Below, one piece after another: positions 1 through 12,900 of a DNA stretch of 64,000 bases; position 1 is the stretch's first letter; the number at the start of each line of letters is the position of its first letter. Source of the DNA: Udeniomyces pyricola (Eukaryota; Basidiomycota; Tremellomycetes; Cystofilobasidiales; Mrakiaceae); the NCBI GenBank assembly GCA_039545295.1, contig BCIK01000016.1, positions 310,001 through 374,000 of the forward strand. The letters run 5' to 3'. The notes under the pieces were generated by a model, which saw only the letters and a list, made by a program, of their open reading frames with translations, searched no databases and was not told the origin of the DNA. A program made the translations under genes and the position numbers.

Positions 1-693
1 GTGGAACGACACCGACTTCTCCCTCGGTTCGATGATTCGAAGGACGGGTGTGGCCTCGGGTGGGGCGGACGAGCGAAAGGTCGATCTGAGAACGTTCTGC
101 TTGAGGCTCATACAGAGGTATCAATTCGTCGCTGGACAAGAAAATGCCCTCTTTTCCATGGTAAGTTTCGATTCAGAGGAGGATTCCTTCTCTTTCTTCT
201 TCCCGACTTTGTCTGGCTCTTCTTGGTGTTGTGGGGGGGGGGGGGGAAGAGGATTGAGTGAGTCGCTTGGTATGCGTCGACCGGGTTTTGGTACTGATGC
301 CGTTGATCCCTCTGCGTCCAATTCTCGCTTGCCCTTCTTGTTGAACTTGCTCCTCATAGATCGTTGATCCAAAAGGCTTCGGTGGGCTCGTAGAACGTCT
401 GGAAACTGATAAAAAACTCGTTCGTGACTCGCTCCTTGCTCGTGGTGTACATTAGATTCGTCTCGTCATGCGTATTGAACCCTCCTTCTCTCCTCCCCCC
501 CCCCCCCTTTGACTTTCTGTACTTGTGAACATTTACGTCCTTCTTTCTCTCTGTATGTCTTAATTTACAGGTCAGCGTCGGGATGAATGACGATATCGAA
601 GCGAGATGGGAGCCTGCTCTGAGTACGCTCGTTCGGTCTTACCTTGGAACGCGGTGGCCGATCCAAGGCTGGTGGGAGAGGAAAGGAAGGTGA
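1..693 (+). CDS. 3' end of an unrecognised protein gene (partial)
   Basis: Two terminal exons are visible: 2-160 (reading frame starts at base 2) and 571-693, joined over an intron with GTAAGT donor and CAG acceptor; the frame closes on TGA at 691-693. The visible C-terminal 93 or so residues include an acidic/basic stretch (GGADERKVDLRTFCLRLIQ), then FVAGQENALFSM, and end in WPIQGWWERKGR. The two exons read through in one phase, which supports real coding. I do not recognise the family and see no motif, membrane segment or signal. The start and most of the protein lie left of the window. The intron holds a run of 14 or so G near 231-246. Confidence 0.6.
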
Positions 694-1150
694 GCACGCG
701 TGTGTTGAACACAGGCGTGGCTCATTGGGATGAGAGTGAGAGAGGTTATTGGTTTCGGAGGCCCGAGGAAGCTAGGGAGGACTCGCAGCGTGCTGCATTA
801 CGACTATTATATCTATGACTTGAGTACTATATATCAATGCTCTAGTGTGTGATCTCTTCTGATCAATTGTCTCAAGGTTGGCTTAGTTGGCCGTGGGAGA
901 TGTTGGAAAGTTCCAGCAAGCTAACTGTACATACGACATATGCGCACAGCTGAGATCCCACGCGGAATGTCGATACGTATAAAAATTGCGGTATCACTTG
1001 CCGCCGGCGATGACGATCGACCGTCGATCAACGGATGAGAAGTTCCAACGTGGCGATTTCGCCTGTTGGCTCGATCAACGATTGCCCTAATTCGATCCTC
1101 CATCATCATCATCTCCCTTTCCCCCTAACCACCCCATGCCCAAATCTACC
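694..1150. other. Spacer between the left-edge gene and UBP6
   Basis: This holds the presumed 3' UTR of the first gene and the promoter and leader of UBP6. The last 70 bases before the UBP6 ATG are pyrimidine-rich with a CATCATCATC run, as is common for fungal leaders. No ORF here is supported by splicing or by family resemblance. Confidence 0.5.
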
Positions 1151-4100
1151 ATGTCTGCCATCTCCAGTGAGAGCTTCAGATCCCATCACCATCCCACTAT
1201 CCACTCAATCCTCCTCATTCTAACATGTTTCGGCCTCTTCTTGTGCCCCCCAAACAGTCACCATCAAACACGCCGGTCAAGCTTACCCTCTCCAAGTCGA
1301 TCTGTCTCGGTCCGCGACCGAGTTCAAAGAGGCCATTTATGGCGCGACGGGTGTGCCAGTCGATAGGTACGTCTTATTTTCTTATTTGGAAGCAACGAAA
1401 GTCTTCGGCCCAGAGGATAGAGAGCGGAGGGAGACGGAGAGGGAACATGATGACGAGTCATGGGTTGAAGAGAGAGTAACGAGGGGAATCGGCGGGAGGC
1501 TGGTAGACAAAGGGTGCTTTTATCCTGCAACGTACTGGCTATCGTGAACTACCTACGACAGTGTGATGTGCGAAGGAGACTGTCATGATTATCATCGCAT
1601 GCAGGCTGCAGTATCGATCCCTTACTGGCCTTTCTCGTTCTATCCCTGTCTCTCGCTTCAAGACCCCTTGGTTCCAATCCACGCTTTCCCATATTCCATC
1701 GTTGTTGTTTGGCAGATCACGTGACTAACAATCCCTTCTTTGATTTGTTCTTTATTAGAATGAAAGGTAGGCATCTTATCGGTCGTCCTAATCCTGCGAG
1801 ATACAAGCTTGGTTGAGCAGGGCACCAGCATAGTGGCCATCACCACGGTCTGACGTAACCGATTCGGATTTACGCTCGTATCGCTCACTTCACATTTGTC
1901 TGTTTTACTGGTTCGGTTGGTTGTATCTGTATGGATAGTCATGGTCAAGGGAGGCATGCTCAAAGTGAGTTCACATAATGGCGCGTCTGTAGCAAGAAAG
2001 ATACGAGTCAATGACGCGAGTGGCTGATGTATTGACACTCCTTTGTTCGTACTCGCGTCAGGACGACGCCGATCTCACCAAGCTTGCCATCAAACCGGTG
2101 TGTGCACAAAGGCTTTTTCTAAGTTTGTGTATGTCGGTCAACGCGGCTGACTGTTTAATTTCACACTATGATGTGTTCAGAACGCCTCGATCATGGTCAT
2201 TGGAACCGCTGGACCCCTGCCGACAGCTCCCCAGAAGCCCATCACCTTTCTCGAAGACATGGATGACTCTGAACTCGCTCTTGCCGTGCGTCCTCTCTTC
2301 ATCTGTCTTATGCTCCTGGTTACTGATCCACGGTCAGAACGCACAGTCAGCTGATCTCTCACGTTTGTTCACGTCACAGACCAAAACCCCTACGGGCCTC
2401 ATCAACCTCGGCAACACATGCTACGCCAACGCTTCCATCCAAGCCCTGCGTTCGATCCCAGAACTTCAGACGGCTCTTCAACAGTACAAGGGCGGCTCGG
2501 CTTCAGGTGGAAGTGAGCCGCTCACGAGGGCTCTCAAGGGACTTTGGGACGGGATGAGCAAGACGACCGAAGGTTACATGCCAGCCAACTTTTTGTCGGT
2601 CAGTCAACATTCCTCCTTTTGCCCGAAACTTCAAGGTTGAGCAAAAAGCGTCGATAGGAAAAGCCTGTTCAGCTGATTCATGGCCAATCATTACTTTCAC
2701 TATCCTTTGACTCTCGTTTTTTTTTTGTTCAATTTTCATGTATATGTTTCTACCCTTCATTCCGCTTCGGTCTCCGTCTCTCAGAGTCTGCGAACGGTCG
2801 CCCCTCAATTTGCCGAGCAGTCAAGACATGGTGGCTACGCTCAACAAGACGCCGACGAGTGCTTCACCACCATGACCCAGGCCCTCCAAGCCCTTCCCGG
2901 TGTCGGTGGCGAAGCCGGCGCAAGCGGATCCAACTTTGTTGGCCAGTACATGATGGGAGAGATGCATAAGGAGTGAGTCTTGTCAAGAGCGTTGTCTCTT
3001 TCACAGTTCCCTTCTCTTCTTTTCTTTTGAACTCGGGAGTTTGCCTTGTTGTTTGTTGATCGAGCGGCTGAGATTGATGTGATTTTTTCGCTCCTGGCTT
3101 TACTTTCCGCGTTAGGTTGACGTGTGACGAAGCGCCTGAAGAGCCCGCTACGATCCTCAAGGAACGAATGCCCAAGCTCGATTGCAACATCTCTATTACG
3201 ACCAACTACATGCACACCGGTATCATGGACGTGCGTTTTCAATCGCCCATCATTCTTCATAAGACCTTTTGTAGGAGGAAAAAGTCTTTTGCTTTCAACT
3301 TGACTCACTTCCACTTTCCCCTCTTTTTCCCTTCCTCATCACCCTCTTTCCTGGCAACATCAACTTCTCTCTTGCAAAATAAATACACGAACTTTTTCTC
3401 AGTCTCTCGACCAAAAGATCGAAAAGACCTCGCCTAGTCTGGGCCGAACGGCCGTTTACACGGAGAAATCGCGCATGTCGCGCTTGCCTTCGGTCCTAAC
3501 GGTCCATCTTGTTCGATTCTACTGGAGAAGGGATACCAACTCCAAAGCCAAGATCATGTGCGTGTTTCGTTTGTTTTGATCCTCTTATATCTCTTTGATG
3601 GCTGTTGACGGTAAAAAAAGAAAGAAAAAAAAAGAAAGAACGACCGTGTGGTCGTGATCTTGCAAGTGTTGCATGAGAAAGAGGATTGGAAGAGGCTGAC
3701 CGTGTTCTTATTTGTGGATTGTTCCCATTTGTCGCTTTGTTTCGTTTCTGGGGTTTGTCTCCTCCATCAATCATCCCCTCCTCCCTCCCCCCCCTTGGCA
3801 ACCAAAACAGGCGGAAAGTCAAGTTCCCATTCACGTTTGACGCCCTCGATCTGTGTACGCCCACGCTCCGGGCCCACCTTTTGCCCGTCAACACCGCTTT
3901 GAAGAACGTCGCCAAGGATCGCGACGAGCGGGCCAAGATCCGAAAGCGCATTGCTAAAGGCCAGACTCCCTCGGCGGCGAACAATGCCGTTGCTGGAAAG
4001 GAACCTGTCGTCGGTAGTAGTGGGAGTGGAAATGGGAGTGCAATGGCGGTTGATGAACCGATGACGTCGGCGGTCGAAGGCGAGAAGAAGAGTGAAGAGT

Positions 4101-5248
4101 TCTACTCGGGGACGGAAGAGGAAGAGAAGAAGAAGAGGGATGAGGAAGCAAAGATGCTCAAGGACCTCGTCGCAGAGGAGATCAAGAAGGATGTAGGAGC
4201 GAACGAAAGTGGTTTGTACGAGCTTGCCGGTGAGTTTCTTTCTTTACAAAGGGGGGGCCGAGCATTTCCTCCTGTCTTTCTCTCTGCGTGATAGATAGGT
4301 TTCCAGTCACGTCCATGGGCTTGGACCACTCACCTGGGCTCGAGTTAGTGCGCATACATCTGCTTATCTCGTATTCATGTTCGTGTCTGCTCTTTTGCCC
4401 CCTTTCTCCCTCACTCATTTCCTCCTATGCCATCTCTCAGCAATCGTCACTCACAAAGGCTCGAGTGCCGATTCGGGTCACTACATTGGCGTTAGTTTTC
4501 CTCCTACTCCTTCTCCTCTTCCTCTCTCTCTCTCTCTATGTCCTACTTTATGAACTCTTTGGGCTGTATCACCAGGTTTCCATCATACTCATCTCTTTTA
4601 CCCTTCTTTCTCTCACTCACTCTCTCTTTTTCTCTTCCTTTCTTTGTTTCTTGACTTTCCTCCGAACTCATCCTCGCCCCCCCCCCTTTTTCTTCTCAAC
4701 CTCTATTGATATATATATATATCATCATTCTATTCTCCACAGTGGGTCAAGAAACAACCCGATGCTGCTCCCGCCTCGGGACCTTCTTCGTCTGCTGGAG
4801 CGACTCCATTGACGGGTCCAGCGGCCGATGAGGAATGGTACAAGTACGTCCATTTTATCATTTTTTTTCTCGATTCGATCAAATGGATGGATCGATGGAC
4901 TCTCCCATCCTATGAATATCTCGCGTTGATGGTCTGACAGGGATGGGTGGATATGGAGAATCAAAGGGGGAGGGTTTGAATATCCCTTTGACGTGAAGGG
5001 GACAATTATCATCATCATCATGCATTTGGAAACTAAACCCACACTTTTCTTCTCTTCCCTTTGACGTTTCTCCCCNCCCCCCCCCCCCTCTCTCTCTCTC
5101 TCTCCCTCGTGTGCTCTAACCTTATTTTGAAAGGTTCGACGACGAGAAGGTCTCCCTCGTCAACCGGGACAAGATTGCCTCGCTCGATGGCGGAGGAGAG
5201 GATTCGGCGGCGTACATCCTCATTTATCGATCGGCTCCCTTGGAGTAA
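1151..5248 (+). CDS. UBP6: Ubiquitin carboxyl-terminal hydrolase 6 (USP14 family)
   Basis: Proteasome-associated deubiquitinase that trims ubiquitin chains from substrates at the 26S lid/base and recycles ubiquitin. Fourteen exons: 1151-1166, 1258-1366, 1759-1766, 1939-1964, 2062-2097, 2181-2285, 2380-2598, 2785-2972, 3116-3230, 3403-3557, 3811-4229, 4441-4490, 4743-4843, 5134-5248; all phases close, giving 553 residues, close to the family length of about 500. Residues 1-75 form the ubiquitin-like proteasome-docking domain (ITIKHAGQAYPLQVDL start). The USP Cys box GLINLGNTCYANASIQALR places the nucleophile at Cys114, a QQDADE box follows, and the His box DSGHYIGW places the base near His479. 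A charged insert (EEEEKKKRDEE) sits before the His box. The start gives MSAISITIKHAG, flush with the UBL fold. Exon 3 is only 8 nt. An N at 5076 lies in the last intron. Confidence 0.96.
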
Positions 5249-6076
5249 AGAGAAAGAAAAAGGGTACCGCCCCCCCCCCCTTATCATCTCTCCTCATTTG
5301 AAAAATAACAACAAAAAACAAGAGAGAAAGGTCAAGGGTGGACAGATTGGGGGGGAAGGGGGTCGGAGAAGACCGATGAGAAGTCAAAGGGGGGGGGGGG
5401 AGGGGAGGAGGAGGATCAATGGTGTGCATTCATTTAAGGAAGGCCCGGATATATCTCGATCGAGGAGAAAGATCGGTTTCCCTGTTTCTCGGGACAGATT
5501 GAGTGTGGCCGAGCCCAGTCAAGGTCGATTCCCAGGCGGTCGTCGTTAGAGGTTGAAAAGAGTTGAGACACTGCCAGCGTGCGTCATGCGTTATATATAC
5601 GCGCGGAGGGACGTCTGCTCACTCGGACTCTGCACAACCAAAACAATCAAATACTATATGTATACATACTGAGGGCAAAGATGAACGAGACGTAGCTTGT
5701 ACGACGTAGGTATTAAAGAATAGTATCACGGACACAAGTTAAGACAGAACACGTTTGAGGGCTGACATGATTAAAAGGGGCACGCGATCGATTCTCGAGG
5801 CGGCGGGATTAGCTAGCTACATAGGAGGTGGAATGAGGTGAAAAGAGACGGTAGAAGGGGATGGATGGACCATAGGGTCGGAAGCGTTGGCAAAGAATAT
5901 AAACAATGATATTAGGTAGACATCTTCTCTCCCCACCCTCTCCATTCTCCCTCCATTAATCCGAGGACCGGAGCTGATCTAGATAAATACGATGTTGATG
6001 GCCGAAAACCATCCCGGGCCATACCTTGAAGCGAGAGTGAAAGAGAAAGGAAGAAAGAGAAGGCTGTTTCCTCCCT
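5249..6076. other. Convergent 3' spacer, UBP6 / DUF1295 gene
   Basis: Both flanking genes end here, so this should hold two 3' UTRs. It is purine-rich on the + strand just after UBP6 (G runs near 5350 and 5391) and AT-richer around 5640-5720. No supported gene. Confidence 0.5.
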
Positions 6077-6799
6077 TTACTGATGTTCCCCTCCGCTATT
6101 AGCCCGTTTCTTCCTCTCCTTTTCCTCTTCTTCTTGAAGCGCGTCCCGTCCGTCTTTCCCGTCGCCTCGGAACTTGTAGAACGGAAAGTCGAACAGAAGG
6201 GTGGATTTGAGAAACTTTGGGAGGGGACGGTACAAGCTCGGAAGGATAGGGATGATGATTGAGGTCTTAGAGACTGTAGGAACCCGATGTGTTGGGCAGA
6301 GATGAGCGTGAAAGAATCAGTAAGCGGACTCCGAGATTAAGTGAAAACCCTAGAAACCCGAACAAAAAAGAAGAAAAAAAAAAAACTCCTCAGACGTACG
6401 ATATTCTTTGTAGTTCCTCCAAGCAAAGCTCGGATCCTCCTGATCGCTCGCCTTCTTGCCGTAACTCAAGAGCCAAAACTTCTTGCCGGCCGATTTCTCC
6501 GCGATGGGAAGACCCGAAAGGAACAAAAGGAGAACCATCGTCAAGAGTGGGGCTAAGACGGCGGCGGATTGAGCGGCTTTGGCCGATGAGGAAAGGGGGG
6601 ATTGGGAAGCGGTCGAAGGGGAAAGGCAGAGGAGCCAGAGACCCCAGTGAAGGGTGATCTCGCCAAAGTACGGCGGGTCTGAGGATGGGGTTTTGAGAGC
6701 GACGAGCGGGGAAGTAGAAGAGGACGTAAACAAACAAGTATAAGAATGATGTGCGTGGGCAGATGAGAGAAAACAAAGCCTTGCTATAGGAAAGAAAAG

Positions 6800-6831
<32 letters not shown>

Positions 6832-8405
6832 AAACAGCCCTGCTTACGTCGTGAGAATTTCCAAAGTCCAGTCGTGCACGGGACGTTACCAGGAGGCTTC
6901 TTGGACTTGTAGCGGTACTTTTGAGCATCCGAAACGGCTTCCCAGAAGAAGCCAACCGCTGAAGCAAGGTCAAACAAGGGTATGAAACAGAAAGGGGCGG
7001 GGGGGGGGGGGGGGGGTTACAAAGGGACAGTCCAGGACCGGAAAAGGTCAGCACAGATATGAGTCTGATCTTGCCCCTTGCCGTCGATCAGATTGAGAGC
7101 AAACTCGAGCCTGATCGTAGAGGGGAGGACCGAGTGGGAGATGTAAAACGTACCAAAGAGAACGACACCGGCGATATCGAGCCCGGTTCCAAAGTTGGGC
7201 AGGCCTACGGCGTGATCGGAGACGGCTGGTGAGTTGAGGATGACGACGGGGAAAGAGACAACCCAAACCTATCCGGTACATCAGGCGCGATCATAAAGAA
7301 TTACAATGGAAGAAGTGAGCTAGTTAGGCCTCATGGAACTCCAAGGTCATGTAAATTGATGTTGAGAGGAGGAAGGTCAAAACGAACCCAGATAATTTGG
7401 AACGTCCAGAACCCGGCGAACTTGAGAATCTTGGATCTGAGACAACCGAAAGCACGGGTGAGGAGAAGTCATGAAGCGTAAGTATAATCAGCTTTCTCTT
7501 TTCTTTGTTCTTTTCATGCTACTCATAAATGAATCCAAGGTGACGAAGAAGTCCAAAGAAAAGAAAGAAAGAAAAAAGCAAGCAGGAGAGGGAATACGAA
7601 CCTCATCTCATCAAATCGTCCATCGCTAGACGTCTTGAGCACCCGGAAGAGTAGGAAACCGCCCAACCTAGTTTTTATCATGGCGCAAGTGTAAAGTGTC
7701 AGCGATTCAGATGCATCTCCCAAGAACCAGGCCAAACCCAACCGCGATCGTTGCTCCATATCCCCTGAGATTAGGTAGAAACGTAGAGGAACCCCCCCCC
7801 CCCCTCCGTTCCCGATCCCGATCTCAATCCCAATAATGGCTTGTGTCTTTTTTATTTTGTTTTTTCTTCGTTCCCTTACCTTGCAGCCCAAACCATCTGA
7901 AACACGGATGCGACGATGTTGCGGGTATGGTACGTCCCGCCCGCAGTGAGTGTGACGAGGGCGAGGACAAAAAAGTTGATGCCGCCCCAAAGGTCGGTGA
8001 TCTTGTCAAACTGAAGCGTGTACGCAATCGCAAAGCCGAGCACTGGTGAGCGGACATGGGTTTAGGAGAGAGTCATCGAAGGGGTATGTAGTTAGCTACG
8101 GAGTATGGTCAGATTCGATCGGGGATTGATTGTCCTGTTAGGGAAAGGATCTAACCTTGCCAGACCAACGTGATGAGACTTTGGGGGCGGATAGATGTCA
8201 GGACGAAGCAAGCCAGTCATCAGTCACTGGTCTTATAAGAAGGTGGGGGGAGGGGGGTGGGGGGGGGGGGTTGAAGGCTTTTTTGTTCTGTTGCAGCACT
8301 AGTAGGCGTTCGCTTAAAAGCTTCAAGTAGACCCATCGAAACGACGGCCACTCACAAGGTCAATGCGAGGTAGTATGGATCGAGTGCATGGCGGACGTTG
8401 GTCAT
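6077..8405 (-). CDS. DUF1295 / steroid 5-alpha-reductase-like membrane protein
   Basis: Polytopic membrane protein of the DUF1295 family, related to 3-oxo-5-alpha-steroid dehydrogenases; the substrate in fungi is unknown and I infer an NADPH-dependent lipid reductase at ER or peroxisomal membrane only from the family. Nine exons on the minus strand: 8356-8405, 8156-8178, 7880-8042, 7602-7667, 7388-7436, 7154-7268, 6848-6958, 6400-6678, 6077-6273; phases close and give 350 residues. Hallmarks in order: FVLALVTLTAGGTYHTRNIV, the SSDGRFDEMR motif, FWTFQIIWVWVVSFPVVILN membrane segment, FGTGLDIAGVVLF, EAVSDAQKYRYK, then TGLWKFSRRHPPYFGEITL, which matches the family's RHPNYFGE motif, and LLFDFPFYKFRGDG before a charged lysine/glutamate tail. 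Intron 7 holds a 34-nt poly-A-rich run. ATG at 8405 is the first in frame and is followed directly by a family-like N-terminus. Confidence 0.9.
6801..6834. repeat. A-rich homopolymer in DUF1295 gene intron 7
   Basis: Two A runs split by one G. On the sense strand of the gene this is a poly-T tract ahead of the 3' splice site side of a minus-strand intron. Confidence 0.85.
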
Positions 8406-9430
8406 GGTGCGTTGAGGTGTGAGTGTGAGTGTAAGTGTGCGGGTGAGGGGTTCGATGATGGATGAGAAAGAGAGGCTGTCGGTTGAGGTCAAGAACTGCC
8501 AACCCAAGAGTCTTGGACACGATGCGAGTCGATTCGACGCCTACCGAGTTGGCATCCGGTCATCGCCGTCCCATTCGTCATCGCCCGACGACATCATCCA
8601 TCGAACATCATCCGAAACGATTCAACTGTGCGGGTTTCGTATGCACCGCTTTCAGTCTCCATCAGACATCAGACCCGAAGATCAACCACGTGCTCGCACT
8701 CTCATGATCATCATCCATATAATTCATCATATAAGTTGTACAAGCGATCCTTTCGATGATGGAAACGTTCCAACCTGAAAACAAGAAACAAACAAAAACA
8801 ACCCACTACCACCAACAACAAAGAAAAAAAGAGAGAAAAAACATAACTGTAGAACTCAAGATACATGTATGGGCGCATGGACAGTGCTAGTGATCACGGT
8901 TATAATATGACTATTACAGTACTGACGACGTAGTACACCGCAACAAAAGCGAAGGGGACGTAGTACTCCATGAAGACGCCCTTTTTCTCAGAGCAAAGTA
9001 AACAGAGATAGAGATAGTCAAGGAAAGCCGAGAAGGGACAAGGAAGGGTTGATAGAAAGAAGCAAGAGAATGAGTAGCGGATCGAGAGCGGAAGGGAGAG
9101 AGGGGGACGAATGAAGATACACGACCAAACAACAAAAGAATGGAGAGAGAGATAAGGTCAAAGAAGAAGATTGAGGAGGCCAAAGGGAGTGAATGAGAAG
9201 GAAGAAGAAGAAGAAGAAAAGTAGGATGGAAAGAGGGGGTTTAAAAAAAATAAGGCAGCTACGGCGGACCCCCGAAAGGCTAGGAGCGAGGGAGTTTGAT
9301 ATTTTTTTTCTTCTTCCTAATTATACCAAACGTGTATCTTCTTTGTGTGTTTTCGTTGGACGATGGAAAGGGAAGGGGAAAGGGGGTAGATAGGCGTATG
9401 TAGCGAGAGAATTGAGGGAAGCATTTTCTC
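8406..9430. promoter_or_regulatory. Promoter/leader of DUF1295 gene and 3' end of HRP1
   Basis: The minus-strand DUF1295 gene starts at the left edge of this spacer and HRP1, also minus, ends at its right edge. Bases near 9050-9250 are strongly purine-rich on the + strand, so pyrimidine-rich in the HRP1 3' UTR. Several open frames here are low-complexity and lack coding support. Confidence 0.5.
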
Positions 9431-9915
9431 CTAATACGGCTTGAAGTGACTTTGACCCTTCGTGTTGAACCTAGCGGGCCCCATTCCTTGCTGTTGAGCC
9501 ATACCCGTCGCGCCGCCCAACCCATTCGCCGCACCTCCGACCCCACCTGCACCGGTGTGAGGCGATCGACCTCCGCCCGCCCGCATACCGGTCGCAGCGA
9601 GACTCGTGAGGCTGTCGGCGCCCGAAGGCGATTGCATCGACATCAAGTTGAAAGCCGGGTTCGGCATCCTAAAAAGTATGCAACGAACGATGAGGGATAG
9701 TGAGAAAGACAGGTTGGAGTCGTTAGAACAAGGACATCAATGCAGTCCTATCTCTCTCTTCCCCCCCCCCCTTCTCATCCACTCCTCTGGAACAGATTTT
9801 CTTTCTCCTCTTTGCCATCTCGACCCAATTCTTTCCCCACCAAACCAGCCCTAAACCCCACCAACAGGAAAAGCCAACGAGAGAAAGAAAGAGAAACTTA
9901 CCCTCCCATGCCACC

Positions 9916-9948
<33 letters not shown>

Positions 9949-12900
9949 ATTCGGTCGCATCCCCCCACCGCCCCCCTGCATGCCCATCATCGGGTTACCC
10001 ATCATGGGTCGGACTCCTCCCGCCATCCCTCCTCCCATCGGACTGATCCATCCAAAAGAGCGTAACAGAAACAGGGGATAGGGAAAGGACGAATTATGAC
10101 AAGGAGTTAGCACATCCAAGAAAGCGGTGAGAGATTGCAGAGGATAGGCGTGGGTATTTGTGGCCGTGGAAGAGACAATGCACCGAAAAAAAAAGAAGGG
10201 ATAGTGACCAAGGAGAAGGAGAGAGGATTGCAACGAAGAGCAAAAGGGGAGAAGAGGTCACGAATCAAACTTACCCTCCCATCATGAACATCGGGTTTGT
10301 CGCTCCCATCGGATTGAATCCAGGAGACATGTTGCCCATCCCCGAGCTAAAGCCCCAACAAAGAAGCAAAGAAAGAACCACAGTGAAGAGTGTCAGACAT
10401 GGACATATGAGCAAATATGTGTGTGTGTGGGGTTTTTTATTTTTGCAATGTATCGAGTCTTTTGCTTGACTTGGACGACCGGGCGGGGTTCAAGGGGGCA
10501 TGGGTTTCCTAAGAGGCGAAGGGTGCAGGGTTTTTCGAAAGAGAGCGCTTACTTCATCATCTGGGGGCGCATCATCGGGTTCATTCCCATGCCTTGTTGA
10601 CTGTGACAGCATGACGAGAAGAGGAAAAGAGAAAGGGAGAAGGAGAACAATAGGCAAGACAACAACAGAGACGATGGAAGGAGAAAAGATACAGTTGGGT
10701 CAGTCAATATGCTGCCATTCTATGATACGCCCTGACATGAGGCCCCCAGGTTTGGACTCACGACATCATCCTCTGGTACATCTGAACCATCGCGTTTCCA
10801 TCGTACCCACCCTGACCACCCGCTCCACCCTGAGCACCCGCGGCGCCCATGCCCATCATTCCCGCTCCACCCATCATTCCCCCGCCCATCATGTTGCCCA
10901 TCCCCATCATACCCTGCTGCGGAGGCATCGTAAACGTTCCAACGCTGCCCGGCACAGGACCTCCGGGGAGTCCCATCGGGTTGTTTGGTCGGCTGACGCC
11001 GAGGTTCGAAAGTTGGATCCCACCCGAGCCCGGGCCGGTACGATGTTGACGGTCAGGACCGTGACGGGGCTGAGCACGCTTGACTTCGACCTGGAAACAA
11101 AAGACAAGACAGAAAAGAACAAGAAGAATAAAAAAGCAGATATCAGCATGACGTAGATAGAGAACGCAGCGATCCAAAGCTCTTGAACATGGAACACGAA
11201 GAAGAACTCACCTGCTTTCCATCGATCTCAACCATGCCAATCGAAACGACCTTTTCACACGCTTCATCGTTGCTGAATGTCACGAATCCAAAGCCCTTGG
11301 ACCGACTGCTTTCCTTGTCGACCATGACTTGGGCGTCGAGAACGGTACCAAACTTGGTAAAGTATTCCTTGACGGTCTCGATCGTCGTCGACGCGAGGAG
11401 ACCACCGATGAACACTTTCGCGGCCTTCTTGTGCTCCTCGTGAGGGATCGCACGCTTGGGATCGATCTGGACAGAGACGCAGGCAAGAGAAGAAGAAAAA
11501 GAGAAAGAAAACAAACAAGAAGGCAAAGGGCATCATGGAAAGAAACAAGGGAGAAGGATAGACATCAGCATCCCCCCTTTCAAAGCAAACGCTTTCTTCT
11601 CTCCGTTTCTCTCTCTCTTCACCCTTCATGCTTTTTCCGCTCAAATTCCGACTTTTCTGTGCGCTGTTCTCGACCAGACGTACCTGCTTTCCATCAACGG
11701 TATGACTCTGATTAACAACTTTGTCAACCGACGCGGGGTTGGAGAACGTCAAGAAGCCAAAGCCTCGCGACTTGCCGACAGGGTCACGCATGATTGCGCA
11801 GTGCTCGACGGCGCCGAATTGAGTCATGTAGTTACGGAGTCCATCTACCGAATCGGAAAGGAGGCCGCAGATAAGAGGTACATACAGTCGGGGGCAAAAG
11901 GGCCAAAGGAAGTGAGAGATGACGTGTAAAAAAAAGAAGAGGAGAAAGAGAGGAAAGGGGAAATGCAAGCAAAGCACGTAAGAACGGACCGAAAAAAACC
12001 CAGGGAAACGATCGAGTATAGGAAGAAGCGAAAAAGAAAACGGGAACCAGCAAACGAGAAAGTCTTCTTCACCTTCGGTCGTCGTCCAATTCAAGCCGCC
12101 AATGAACATCTTGCTGTAGAGTTCAACGCATCAAGTCGTCGACAAAGAAGGCGGGCGGGCGGACGGGACGGACAGAGCGTTCAGGAGCATGAAGCGGTCA
12201 AGGCGCATGCGATCACCACGGGTTGAAAGGAGCGGAGCCGGGGCAGTAAAGCCAAGAAAATAGAAACAAGAACCGAATAAGGGAAAGTTAAGGGAGCGTA
12301 CAGATCAGTATGCAAAGTTACTGGACCTAAATCAATGGTAAAAACGCGTGTGGCAGGGACCGAAGGCGACAACGATTTGGGAAGATGAAGGTCAAGGTAG
12401 GGCAGGCGCCACAAAGGGTAGACAGGAGTAAGGTTGAGAGAGAACAGAGAGAGAACAGAGCAGAGAGAGACGGAAAGTGACGAGGCAATGGCACTCTGGT
12501 AAGGGCGACGACGCTCGGGCAGAAAAGTTGAGGTGTAAGGGGCATGCTAACGCGCCGGACAGAGAGAAATGAACGCTTGAAAGAAGAGGATGCAGGCACA
12601 CAGACGACGGACAAGCCAAGCGACAGCAGGCGAGCAAGCAATCAAGCAGGTACGAGAGAAACGAAGGGGAAACCAGACACCGGAAAGAGAGAGAGGGCCC
12701 CAATCGCAGCAGGCCAAGAGTATATGCTACCTCTGCCGAATATCTCTCTCAGAACGAGCAGGCTGAGGCAGCGACTAGACCAAGGAAAGCCCAAAAGCGC
12801 GATGGCGATGTGGGGAACGATTCCTCCCGGTCGGCTGAACAGGGCAGGGTCCGTGGAGATGAAGCGCGGGGGATCAATAAACGATGAACGCAAGAGCTAT

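Noticed and set aside
8914..9183. 89-codon minus-strand frame with a hydrophobic start
   Set aside because: Composition follows the purine-rich spacer; no family content and it lies in the HRP1 3' region.
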